A program made the translations under genes and the position numbers. Positions 1-5,433 of a stretch of DNA of 5,640 bases are shown in pieces; the first letter of the stretch is position 1; every line of letters begins with the position of its first letter. This stretch comes from Pseudomonadota bacterium. GTDB lineage: Bacteria > Pseudomonadota > Gammaproteobacteria > Enterobacterales > Succinivibrionaceae. The notes under the pieces were generated by a model. That model saw only the letters and a program-made list of their open reading frames with translations, ran no database searches and was not told the DNA's origin. The stretch is from assembly GCA_023460615.1 (NCBI GenBank), contig JAEWPL010000226.1:1-5640 (forward strand), read 5' to 3'.

Positions 1-281
1 ACGGCATTCCTAAAATTGATTTAAAAGTAAGTTTAGATTCAAGCTACGACGTTAAAGAAAAAGAATTACTAGATAGAAGGATCAAAGAATGCATCAACAT
101 TAAATATGGAAATGAAATTCACCATGATTATTTATCAATACTCTATTACTTAGGATACCTTACTCAAGCACCTTCAGAATTCTATGATGAAGTGCATCTT
201 GTATTTCCTAATGAACCAATTCAAAGCATTGTAGAGCCATATTTTAATAATGCATTAAATTATGACTATCGAAAAGGTTAA
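1..281 (+). CDS. AAA-ATPase-like protein (PDDEXK_9-associated family), 3' end only
   Basis: The reading frame is open from base 3 to a TAA at 279-281 and gives the last 92 residues; the start lies outside the window. The visible part contains ILYYLGYLT (about residues 47-55) followed by a segment with VFPNEPIQ (about 68-75). This pair resembles the linker that follows the AAA-ATPase_like domain in the large family of gut-bacterial ATPases that normally carry a C-terminal PD-(D/E)XK nuclease domain (DUF1703/PDDEXK_9). In most members I know, roughly 150-200 more residues follow the FPNE segment. Here the protein ends about 20 residues later, so the nuclease domain appears to be absent. It could be a short natural variant or a decayed copy. 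The cellular role of the family is not established. Family assignment is by motif recall, with moderate certainty. Confidence 0.6.
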   Translation, partial: GIPKIDLKVSLDSSYDVKEKELLDRRIKECINIKYGNEIHHDYLSILYYLGYLTQAPSEFYDEVHLVFPNEPIQSIVEPYFNNALNYDYRKG

Positions 282-350
282 AGTGTAGATTTTATCAATA
301 GCAGATGCATTGACAGATTTAATCTCTTAATTATTGCGTTAGTATTCAAT

Positions 351-389
351 AAAAAAACCTCAATCAGTTTTAACACCAATTGAGGTTTT
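351..389 (-). terminator. Intrinsic terminator of the amtB-glnB operon
   Basis: A perfect 11-base inverted repeat (AAAACCTCAAT at 354-364 against ATTGAGGTTTT at 379-389) encloses a 14-base loop. Read on the minus strand, the stem runs into a stretch of seven T (complement of 351-357), the normal form of a rho-independent terminator. It begins 18 bases after the glnB stop codon. On the plus strand the stem is followed by only four T and then ACTTG, so it may also stop the upstream plus-strand gene, but less efficiently. Confidence 0.88.
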
Positions 390-407
390 ACTTGTTTAGA
401 GAGCTAA

Positions 408-746
408 CTAAATAGCTTCTTCGTTTTCTTCGCTAGTTCTAATGCGAATTACACGTTCAACATTTGACACGAAGATCTTACCATCACCGATTTTACCGGT
501 GTGGGCTGCGTTGATGATAGCACTGATACATTTTTCAGCTTCATCATCTGCTACAACTACCTCAAGTTTGCACTTTGGTAGAAAATCAACTACATACTCT
601 GCACCGCGGTATAACTCGGTATGTCCCTTCTGACGACCAAAGCCTTTAACATCTGAAACTGTCATACCTGAAATTCCGATGGTTGCTAATGCTTCACGTA
701 CGTCATCTAACTTAAATGGTTTAATAATTGCTGAAATGCGCTTCAT
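408..746 (-). CDS. glnB: PII nitrogen regulatory protein (GlnB/GlnK family)
   Basis: A 112-residue trimeric PII signal protein, exactly the usual length. PII binds ATP/ADP and 2-oxoglutarate and passes nitrogen status to partners such as NtrB, GlnE and AmtB. The T-loop (about 37-55) carries YRGAEY with Tyr51, the residue uridylylated by GlnD. Gln39 and Lys58 are present, and the B-loop signature TGKIGDGKIFV is at 83-93. The C-terminus RVIRIRTSEENEEAI is typical of proteobacteria. Features such as ISAIIKPFKLDD, GMTV, Asp54 and the EEAI end match E. coli GlnB more than GlnK (which has Asn54). Its position beside amtB is, however, the one normally held by glnK, so the paralogue name is uncertain and the functional partner is probably AmtB. 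The ATG is preceded by AAGGAGA with a 7-base gap. It lies 18 bases behind amtB and is almost certainly co-transcribed with it. Confidence 0.95.
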   Translation of the reverse strand: MKRISAIIKPFKLDDVREALATIGISGMTVSDVKGFGRQKGHTELYRGAEYVVDFLPKCKLEVVVADDEAEKCISAIINAAHTGKIGDGKIFVSNVERVIRIRTSEENEEAI

Positions 747-764
747 AGTAATCTCTCCTTATGA

Positions 765-2069
765 TTATAAGTTGTAGCCACGCTCGCCGTGTGATGCTAA
801 ATCTAAGCCTTCTGACTCCTCATCAGCGGTTACTCTTAGACCAACTAGAACAGAAGCTAACTTAAAGGCAATGATTGATACTACGAAGGACCATAACATT
901 GCAACAACTAGTGACATTGTTTGACCATATACTTGACCTGCAATTGATGTCCAGTCACCCTTAAAGCCGGTACCACCTAATGAAGGATCACAGAATACAC
1001 CGGTTAAGACACCACCTACGATAGCACCGATACCGTGAACACCGAATACATCAAGAGAATCGTCAATCTTGGTTAATTTCTTAAAGCCGTGAACACCCCA
1101 TAAGCAAGCAAGACCTGCTGCAATACCGATTACGATAGCACCCATAGGACCTACGAAAGCACAAGCTGGAGTAATTGCAACTAGACCTGCTAAAACACCA
1201 GATGCAGTACCTAAGGTTGATGGCTTCTTAAATAAGATCCACTCTGCAACCATCCAAGTTAAAGCTGCAACTGCAGGGCATAATACAGTGTTGATGAAAG
1301 CTAGAGCTGAAACACCATCTGCTACTAATTCAGAACCAGCGTTGAAACCTAACCAACCGATCCATAGTAATGATGCACCTACATAGGTTAAACCTAAGTT
1401 ATGTGGAGCCATTGCTACACGACCTAAGTCATGACGCTTACCTAGGATAAAGGCAGCAGTTAAACCACATACAGCAGCATTTACGTGAACTACAGTGCCA
1501 CCAGCGAAGTCATAAGATTGGAAGGTTGAGTCAATGAAACCACCACCCCATACTTGGTGAGCTAAAGGTGCATAGGATAGAACAATCCAAATACCTACAC
1601 CAATTAGAACAGCTGAGAACTTAACACGCTCTACAGTAGCACCAACTATCAAGCAAGCTGAAATTGCGCAGAAAGCACCTTGGAAGATAACCCAGGTGTA
1701 CTCTGATAGACTGCCTGAAATAGAATTTAAATCGATACCTGATAAGAACATGGTACCAAAGCCACCGAAGAAGTCACCTAAAACACCATCGGTTGGACCA
1801 AATGCAAAGCTGTAACCTACAATCACCCAAAGAACGATTGCCATACAGAATACAGCTAAACATTGCTCAATAGTGGACAACACGTTTTTGCTTCTTGTTA
1901 AACCACCATAGAACAAACCAATACCAGGAATTGACATTAGTAAAACTAACATCGCACACATTAAAATAAAGCCGTTATCTACTTTATCTAAAGTAGCCTC
2001 ACCGTCTGCAAATACTGCAGGAGCAAAAGCTAGTAAAGATGCTAGTAGTGCACTTTTAGTAACTCTCAT
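765..2069 (-). CDS. amtB: Ammonium channel AmtB
   Basis: Inner-membrane ammonium channel of the Amt/Mep/Rh family, 434 residues, a trimer with eleven membrane helices per subunit in known structures. Residues 1-21 form a signal peptide ending AVFA|DG. The signature DFAGGTVVHVNAA starts at Asp187. The twin histidines of the pore are His195 and His345, the Phe gate is Phe133 and Phe242, and the outer ammonium site has Trp174 and Ser246. The C-terminal tail (GLRV ... EGLDLASHGERGYN) is the conserved segment that contacts GlnK, so PII gating is expected. I choose the ATG at 2069. A TTG six bases upstream is in frame, but the strong AGGAG (2077-2081) sits 7 bases before the ATG and would be only one base from the TTG. 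The PII gene follows directly. Likely nitrogen-regulated through the upstream palindrome. Confidence 0.96.
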   Translation of the reverse strand: MRVTKSALLASLLAFAPAVFADGEATLDKVDNGFILMCAMLVLLMSIPGIGLFYGGLTRSKNVLSTIEQCLAVFCMAIVLWVIVGYSFAFGPTDGVLGDFFGGFGTMFLSGIDLNSISGSLSEYTWVIFQGAFCAISACLIVGATVERVKFSAVLIGVGIWIVLSYAPLAHQVWGGGFIDSTFQSYDFAGGTVVHVNAAVCGLTAAFILGKRHDLGRVAMAPHNLGLTYVGASLLWIGWLGFNAGSELVADGVSALAFINTVLCPAVAALTWMVAEWILFKKPSTLGTASGVLAGLVAITPACAFVGPMGAIVIGIAAGLACLWGVHGFKKLTKIDDSLDVFGVHGIGAIVGGVLTGVFCDPSLGGTGFKGDWTSIAGQVYGQTMSLVVAMLWSFVVSIIAFKLASVLVGLRVTADEESEGLDLASHGERGYNL

Positions 2070-2110
2070 AAACAATCTCCTAAATTCAAGCCATCATTGA
2101 CTTTAGTTAC

Positions 2111-2139
2111 AAGATACGACCACTAAATGCTTGGTTCAA
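2111..2139 (-). promoter_or_regulatory. Candidate sigma70-type promoter of amtB
   Basis: On the minus strand TTGAAC (complement of 2134-2139) and TATCTT (complement of 2111-2116) are separated by 17 bases; each matches the consensus at four of six positions. Transcription would begin near 2104, leaving a leader of about 35 bases before the amtB ATG. The NtrC-like palindrome lies just upstream of the -35 element. A competing candidate, TTGACT-16-TATAGG at 2211-2238, would put the palindrome inside the leader instead. No good sigma54 -24/-12 pair was found. Confidence 0.35.
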
Positions 2140-2145
2140 TAACTA

Positions 2146-2160
2146 GCACTTTTAAAGTGC
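2146..2160. promoter_or_regulatory. Perfect 15-base palindrome, NtrC-site-like
   Basis: GCACTTTTAAAGTGC is a perfect 7-1-7 inverted repeat with the architecture GCAC-N7-GTGC, the same half-sites and spacing as the enterobacterial NtrC (GlnG) binding consensus (GCAC ... GGTGC, 15 bases). It lies 77 bases upstream of the amtB start. Nitrogen control of amtB/glnK by NtrC is well known in Gammaproteobacteria, so an NtrC operator is the best reading. The AT-rich centre means a different dimeric regulator cannot be excluded. Confidence 0.55.
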
Positions 2161-2343
2161 ACTAAAACTTACCATTTTAAGAATTTGCACCTTTATAATT
2201 CACCTGTTTCCCTATAAAGATGCACGATTATGAGTCAACTGAAGGTTTTTCTTAAGTTTTCTAAACTAAAAATTGCTTAAAAATTGAGTGGTTAGAATAC
2301 AAATGTGTTAAAAGTTTAGACTACTTTAACTTTAGGAAGGCAT

Positions 2344-2367
2344 AAAAAAGCCAGGCATAAGCCTGGC
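2344..2367 (-). terminator. Intrinsic terminator of the sugar isomerase gene
   Basis: A perfect GC-rich 7-base stem (GCCAGGC at 2350-2356 against GCCTGGC at 2361-2367) closes a 4-base loop. On the minus strand it is followed by six T (complement of 2344-2349). It starts 20 bases after the isomerase stop codon and separates that gene from amtB. Confidence 0.92.
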
Positions 2368-2386
2368 AAACATATAACAAAGATTA

Positions 2387-3901
2387 TTAAGCAAAAGGAT
2401 TTTCTGAAGGATATAAAACACCTTTAGGTTGGTTGTAGTTGATGGTCTCTATACCTAACATTCTAAAGATATCAAATAGAGCCTTACCTACATGGCAGAA
2501 AGCTACTGCACCGTGGTGTGGATAACGCTTCTCTACTAGTACATGACGGTAGAAACGCCCCATCTGTGGGATAGCAAAGATACCAATACCACCAAAAGAT
2601 CTTGTACCAACTGGTAATACCTCACCTTCAGCTACATAAGCTTGAAGCTTAGTATCAGGTGTAGTTTGTAATCTAAAGAAGGTAATTGGACCTGCAGTTA
2701 AATCACCTTCTAAGGTGCCACGAGTAAAATCAGGCTCAGATCCTACAGGCTCTAATAAACGGTGCTGAATGATCTGATAGTTAATCTTACCTAACTTCAT
2801 GTTGCAGCTTGTGGTATTAGTTAGCTTACATAAAGGTGTATTACCACAGTGGAAGCCCATGAAGGTATCTGTTAACTGATACTGATTAAACTTAGGTTTG
2901 ATATCTTCCTCAAAGAGATCTTTTGGTACTGAGTTGTTGATATCAAGTAAGGTTACAGCATCCTCAGTTACGCAAGCACCGATATACTCAGATAATGCAC
3001 CAAAGATATCTACCTCACAAGCTACAGGCATACCACGGCTTGCTAAACGTGAGTTTACATAGCAAGGCTCAAAACCAAATTCCTCAGGGAAAGCAGGCCA
3101 GCACTTGTCAGCAAATACTACATACTTACGGCTACCCTTGTGTTGCTCTGCCCAATCAGTTAAGGTTAATTCAAACTGAGCCATACGCTCTAGCATATCA
3201 GGATAGGTGTTACCTGCACCTAATTCCTCTGCCATATCCTTTGCAATCTCCTTAATGCGAGGATCGCCTGCGTGTTTACGATAAGCAACTAATAAATCTA
3301 ATTCTGAATTTTCCTCAATCTCAACGCCTATATCATATAAGCCCTTAATAGGTGCGTTACATGCAAAGAAGTCCTGTGGACGAGGTCCGAAAGTAATAAT
3401 CTTTAAAGAAGCTAAACCAATTAAGGTACGAGCTACAGGTAAGAAGTCTTTTACCATTACAGCGATATCGTCAGCTGTACCTACAGGATACTCAGGGATA
3501 AAGCCCTTTAGTTTACGTAAGCCTAAATTGTAAGAGCAATTTAACATACCGCAGTAAGCGTCACCACGACCATCTACAAGATCATTACCGCTCTCCTCTG
3601 CAGCTGCTACGAACATACAAGGACCATCAAAGAATTTCTTGATAAGAGTTTCAGGAGTTTCAGGACCGAAGTTACCTAAAAATACCACTAAAGCATTGCA
3701 GCCTGCTTTGTTAGCTTCCTCGACTGCCTTTTGAGCATCAATTTCATTTTCTACAGTAACTTTAATCTCATTTACTGCAATACCAATTTTTTGGCAAGCA
3801 GCTACTACTGCAGCACGTCTACGCTCTGAAAGTGAACGAATAAAACAGTCTCTTGAAACGGCGATAACACCAAGATTAACTGTAGGGATATTAGGTAGCA
3901 T
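2387..3901 (-). CDS. L-fucose/L-arabinose isomerase superfamily protein
   Basis: A 504-residue cytoplasmic aldose-ketose isomerase of the FucI/AraA superfamily (COG2407 type). These metal-dependent enzymes interconvert sugars such as L-fucose/L-fuculose or L-arabinose/L-ribulose. The FucI metal site is visible: Glu296 in ACEVD, Asp320 in TLLDINN and His462 (or His463) in YPHHGAVAF. The Glu-Asp spacing of 24 equals that of E. coli FucI Glu337/Asp361, and the histidine fits His528. A further conserved-looking stretch is FMGFHCGNTP around His351. At 504 residues it is shorter than E. coli FucI (591) and about AraA length, but the AraA motifs (FMEDYTYH, GSHMLEVCP) are absent. The exact substrate cannot be read from sequence, so I give no gene symbol. 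The ATG has AAGGAG six bases upstream. It is a single-gene unit with its own promoter and terminator. The ChvE-like binding-protein gene upstream carries a similar operator, suggesting co-regulation and a pentose or 6-deoxyhexose substrate. Confidence 0.88.
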   Translation of the reverse strand: MLPNIPTVNLGVIAVSRDCFIRSLSERRRAAVVAACQKIGIAVNEIKVTVENEIDAQKAVEEANKAGCNALVVFLGNFGPETPETLIKKFFDGPCMFVAAAEESGNDLVDGRGDAYCGMLNCSYNLGLRKLKGFIPEYPVGTADDIAVMVKDFLPVARTLIGLASLKIITFGPRPQDFFACNAPIKGLYDIGVEIEENSELDLLVAYRKHAGDPRIKEIAKDMAEELGAGNTYPDMLERMAQFELTLTDWAEQHKGSRKYVVFADKCWPAFPEEFGFEPCYVNSRLASRGMPVACEVDIFGALSEYIGACVTEDAVTLLDINNSVPKDLFEEDIKPKFNQYQLTDTFMGFHCGNTPLCKLTNTTSCNMKLGKINYQIIQHRLLEPVGSEPDFTRGTLEGDLTAGPITFFRLQTTPDTKLQAYVAEGEVLPVGTRSFGGIGIFAIPQMGRFYRHVLVEKRYPHHGAVAFCHVGKALFDIFRMLGIETINYNQPKGVLYPSENPFA

Positions 3902-3944
3902 CGTATTCTCCTTATTAAAAACTTTTAATTATTCTTTAGTTATA

Positions 3945-3973
3945 TTTATAGAACAAAGGATCTCTAATTGCAA
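3945..3973 (-). promoter_or_regulatory. Sigma70-type promoter of the isomerase gene
   Basis: On the minus strand TTGCAA (complement of 3968-3973) and TATAAA (complement of 3945-3950) are separated by the ideal 17 bases; matches to consensus are four of six and five of six. The predicted start is near 3938, giving a leader of about 37 bases with the AAGGAG ribosome site near its end. The LacI-type operator lies immediately upstream of the -35 element. Confidence 0.55.
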
Positions 3974-3978
3974 TTAAA

Positions 3979-3994
3979 ACGTAAACGTTTACGT
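3979..3994. promoter_or_regulatory. LacI-family-type operator upstream of the isomerase
   Basis: ACGTAAACGTTTACGT is a perfect 16-base palindrome with the central CG and AAACGTT core typical of LacI/GalR-family operators (compare PurR ACGCAAACGTTTGCGT). It ends five bases before the -35 element. A related site occurs at 5281-5296 before the sugar-binding-protein gene. The regulator is not encoded in the window, and whether it acts here as repressor or activator cannot be decided. Confidence 0.72.
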
Positions 3995-4011
3995 AAATTT
4001 TTCACTGTTAT

Positions 4012-4027
4012 TGCAATCAAGATCACA
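4012..4027 (-). promoter_or_regulatory. Possible CRP (cAMP receptor protein) site
   Basis: On the minus strand the sequence reads TGTGATCTTGATTGCA, matching 13 of 16 bases of the ideal core TGTGATCTAGATCACA; the left half TGTGA is intact and the right half is degenerate. Its centre is about 81 bases upstream of the predicted isomerase transcription start, a distance on the right helical face for class I activation. This would fit catabolite control of a sugar gene. The evidence is one imperfect match plus position. Confidence 0.4.
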
Positions 4028-4200
4028 AATTACTATTCCTTATTTTATAAGCAATCTTTTTATTTATTGAATTTTAACGAATTTACGAAAAGCAAAAAAT
4101 CGCAATATTTTTCAGAGTAAAGAAAGACTGCAAAAATAGGTATTTATACTTTAAATTGAGAATTGAGGATTTAATAAAAGGATGGATGTAGCTATATAGC

Positions 4201-4224
4201 AAAGAGCAGTATACACTGCTCTTT
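4201..4224 (-). terminator. Hairpin after the sugar-binding-protein gene
   Basis: A perfect 10-base inverted repeat (AAAGAGCAGT / ACTGCTCTTT) with a 4-base loop ATAC starts 14 bases after the stop codon of the binding-protein gene. On the minus strand it ends in TTT followed by GCTATATAGC, so the usual long T tract is missing. It may be a weak terminator or an mRNA-stabilising 3' hairpin, as often found after abundant binding-protein genes. Confidence 0.5.
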
Positions 4225-4238
4225 ACCTAAAATGTTGA

Positions 4239-5255
4239 TTAGAATTGTGAAACGTTGGTCTTATCGACTAACTTAGGTTCTAACAGATAAGATTGCATAT
4301 CAGCTGCACCATTGTTGTAGGTAAAGGTGTCATTTACTTTAACTTCCTTACCTTGACTTATTGACTTAATCATATCTACAACAACATCTGATAAAGCTTC
4401 AGGTGACTTATAAATGGTCATAGCTTGATATCCACTTTTTACATTAGCAATTGCATCAGCTGTTGCATCCTGACCTGTAATTACAGGAATATTTGAAGGT
4501 GTATAACCATGACGTTTTAAAGTAAAGATCACACCAGAACTGACGACATCAGATGGACATAAAATAGCATCTAGCTTTTTACCGTTAGGTCCATAACCTT
4601 GAGATTCAACCAAGTTTTCCATACGTTTTAAAGCAACATCGGTACTCCAACCTTCAGTGTCAGTCTCTTCAGGTTTTATTTGACCTGATGGAACGGTTAG
4701 AATACCCATCTTTATATATGGATAAAGAATGGACATCGCTCCTTCATAGAAAAACTTAGCGTTATTGTCATCTAAAGAGCCGTAGAAGATCTCAATATTT
4801 TTATGATTACCAGAATCGAGATTTAACTTTTTCTTGATGTACTGACCTTGAATAACTCCAACTTCAAAGTTGTCAAAGGTTGCATAATAAGAGATTGCAT
4901 CAGTATTCAAAATTAAACGGTCATAACTAATTACAGGGATCTTCTGCTGATGGGTTTTATTTAAACTATCTGACAATCCAGTACAATCGATTGCACCTAC
5001 CACCATTAAATCAACTTTAGCGTCAGTCATTCTTTTAATTTGGCGATTTTGAAGTTTGGTATCATTATCACCACCGTAGAATAACTCTACATTAAAGCCA
5101 TTTGCTTGTAATTTTTTCTCTAAAGCAAAACCATCCTTATACCATCTATCCTCTAACTGCGTAGGCATTGCAAGACCTACTGTATATGCTTGAGCGGTTA
5201 AAGCGATACTGCCAAAACATAGAGCAAAAGTTTTGAGTAATAAACTGTGTTTCAT
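4239..5255 (-). CDS. ChvE-like periplasmic sugar-binding protein (ABC transporter)
   Basis: A 338-residue periplasmic binding protein of the cluster that includes Agrobacterium ChvE and E. coli XylF (Peripla_BP_4 fold), which captures monosaccharides for an ABC importer. Residues 1-23 form a signal peptide with a positive start, hydrophobic core and AQA|YT cleavage site; there is no lipobox. Segments matching ChvE in order are GLAMPT (27-32) with DRW (36-38), YDRLI (111-115), SYYATFDNFEVGV (122-134), YGSLDDNNAKFFYEGAMS (158-175), LCPSD (232-236) and TGQDA (260-264). In relatives, Asp/Arg/Asn residues in these loops bind sugar hydroxyls. The ChvE family binds arabinose, xylose, fucose, galactose or glucose; specificity here is unknown. 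The ribosome site is weak (TAGG about ten bases before the ATG). The partner ATPase and permease (GguA/GguB-like) are not adjacent: an AAA-ATPase gene diverges upstream and the isomerase unit lies downstream. Confidence 0.92.
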   Translation of the reverse strand: MKHSLLLKTFALCFGSIALTAQAYTVGLAMPTQLEDRWYKDGFALEKKLQANGFNVELFYGGDNDTKLQNRQIKRMTDAKVDLMVVGAIDCTGLSDSLNKTHQQKIPVISYDRLILNTDAISYYATFDNFEVGVIQGQYIKKKLNLDSGNHKNIEIFYGSLDDNNAKFFYEGAMSILYPYIKMGILTVPSGQIKPEETDTEGWSTDVALKRMENLVESQGYGPNGKKLDAILCPSDVVSSGVIFTLKRHGYTPSNIPVITGQDATADAIANVKSGYQAMTIYKSPEALSDVVVDMIKSISQGKEVKVNDTFTYNNGAADMQSYLLEPKLVDKTNVSQF

Positions 5256-5280
5256 GTTTAGTATGACCTATGCTGTTTAA

Positions 5281-5296
5281 TCGAAAACGTTAACGA
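5281..5296. promoter_or_regulatory. LacI-family-type operator before the sugar-binding-protein gene
   Basis: TCGAAAACGTTAACGA is an imperfect 16-base palindrome (six of eight base pairs symmetric) centred on CG. It shares 12 of 16 positions with the perfect operator at 3979-3994, giving a joint pattern NCGWAAACGTTWACGN. It lies 25 bases upstream of the ATG and directly downstream of a possible -10 element, so a bound protein would cover the transcription start, which fits repression. Confidence 0.62.
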
Positions 5297-5300
5297 GACT

Positions 5301-5329
5301 ATTATCGGCTATTTTAACACTTTGTTTAA
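5301..5329 (-). promoter_or_regulatory. Candidate promoter of the sugar-binding-protein gene
   Basis: On the minus strand GATAAT (complement of 5301-5306, five of six to consensus) follows TTAAAC by 17 bases; the -35 element is poor (three of six), as is common for activated promoters. Transcription would start near 5294, inside the LacI-type operator. The region is so AT-rich that other -10 choices (for example TTAAAAT a little upstream) are possible. Confidence 0.35.
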
Positions 5330-5354
5330 TTAAAACTTGCATAAAGATCTAATT

Positions 5355-5384
5355 TTGAGTATTAAAATTAATTTGTTTTAAAAT
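5355..5384 (+). promoter_or_regulatory. Weak candidate promoter for the rightward AAA ATPase gene
   Basis: TTGAGT (5355-5360) and TAAAAT (5379-5384) are 18 bases apart on the plus strand, about 50 bases ahead of the ATG at 5434. Matches are four of six and five of six, but the surrounding sequence is so AT-rich that chance matches are likely. Confidence 0.25.
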
Positions 5385-5433
5385 AAATGATAACTTAAGG
5401 AATTACTTAGCTTTATTGATAGGCAAAAAGCTC

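Larger units (their letters stand above)
2070..2386. other. Gene-free region between amtB and the isomerase gene
   Basis: These 317 bases hold the amtB leader and upstream control region plus, at the right end, the isomerase terminator. I found no convincing small ORF or RNA gene. Candidate elements for amtB (all read on the minus strand) are the 15-base palindrome at 2146-2160, a proximal sigma70-like promoter at 2111-2139 and a distal one at 2211-2238 (TTGACT, 16 bases, TATAGG). Further unpaired GCAC half-sites occur near 2187 and 2222. Confidence 0.6.
3902..4200. other. Gene-free control region upstream of the isomerase
   Basis: About 300 very AT-rich bases between the binding-protein hairpin and the isomerase start. 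The proximal half (3902-4027) holds the isomerase RBS, promoter, LacI-type operator and possible CRP site. In the distal half (4028-4190) I see no ORF, RNA gene or strong repeat. A short palindrome GCTATATAGC (4191-4200) abuts the hairpin of the next gene. Confidence 0.6.

Noticed and set aside
282..350. Continuation of the left ATPase by frameshift
   Set aside because: The translated frames after the stop show no nuclease-domain motif before the terminator, so I cannot support a frameshifted remnant.
442..633. 63-residue plus-strand open frame
   Set aside because: It lies wholly inside the PII gene on the opposite strand, has no family resemblance and no ribosome site of note; it is an antisense shadow.
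2108..2122. Possible sigma54 -24/-12 promoter for amtB
   Set aside because: The GG to -12 distance is one base short and the -12 GC is GT; a second TGGC at about 2091 lacks any -12 element and would overlap the ribosome site.
2260..2320. Inverted repeat TCTAAAC ... GTTTAGA
   Set aside because: The arms are only seven AT-rich bases with a 47-base loop, expected by chance in such sequence.
2995..3255. 86-residue plus-strand open frame
   Set aside because: It is antisense to the isomerase gene, with low-complexity composition and no recognisable motif; the minus-strand protein is clearly the real one.
4180..4200. Tiny plus-strand ORF starting ATGGATGTA and the palindrome GCTATATAGC
   Set aside because: The ORF is five codons long and the palindrome is short and AT-rich; neither has independent support.
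5416..5433. TTG start 18 bases upstream of the rightward ATPase ATG
   Set aside because: The nearest ribosome-like site (TAAGGA, 5396-5401) is 14 bases away, too far, and the ATG gives the N-terminus usual for the family.
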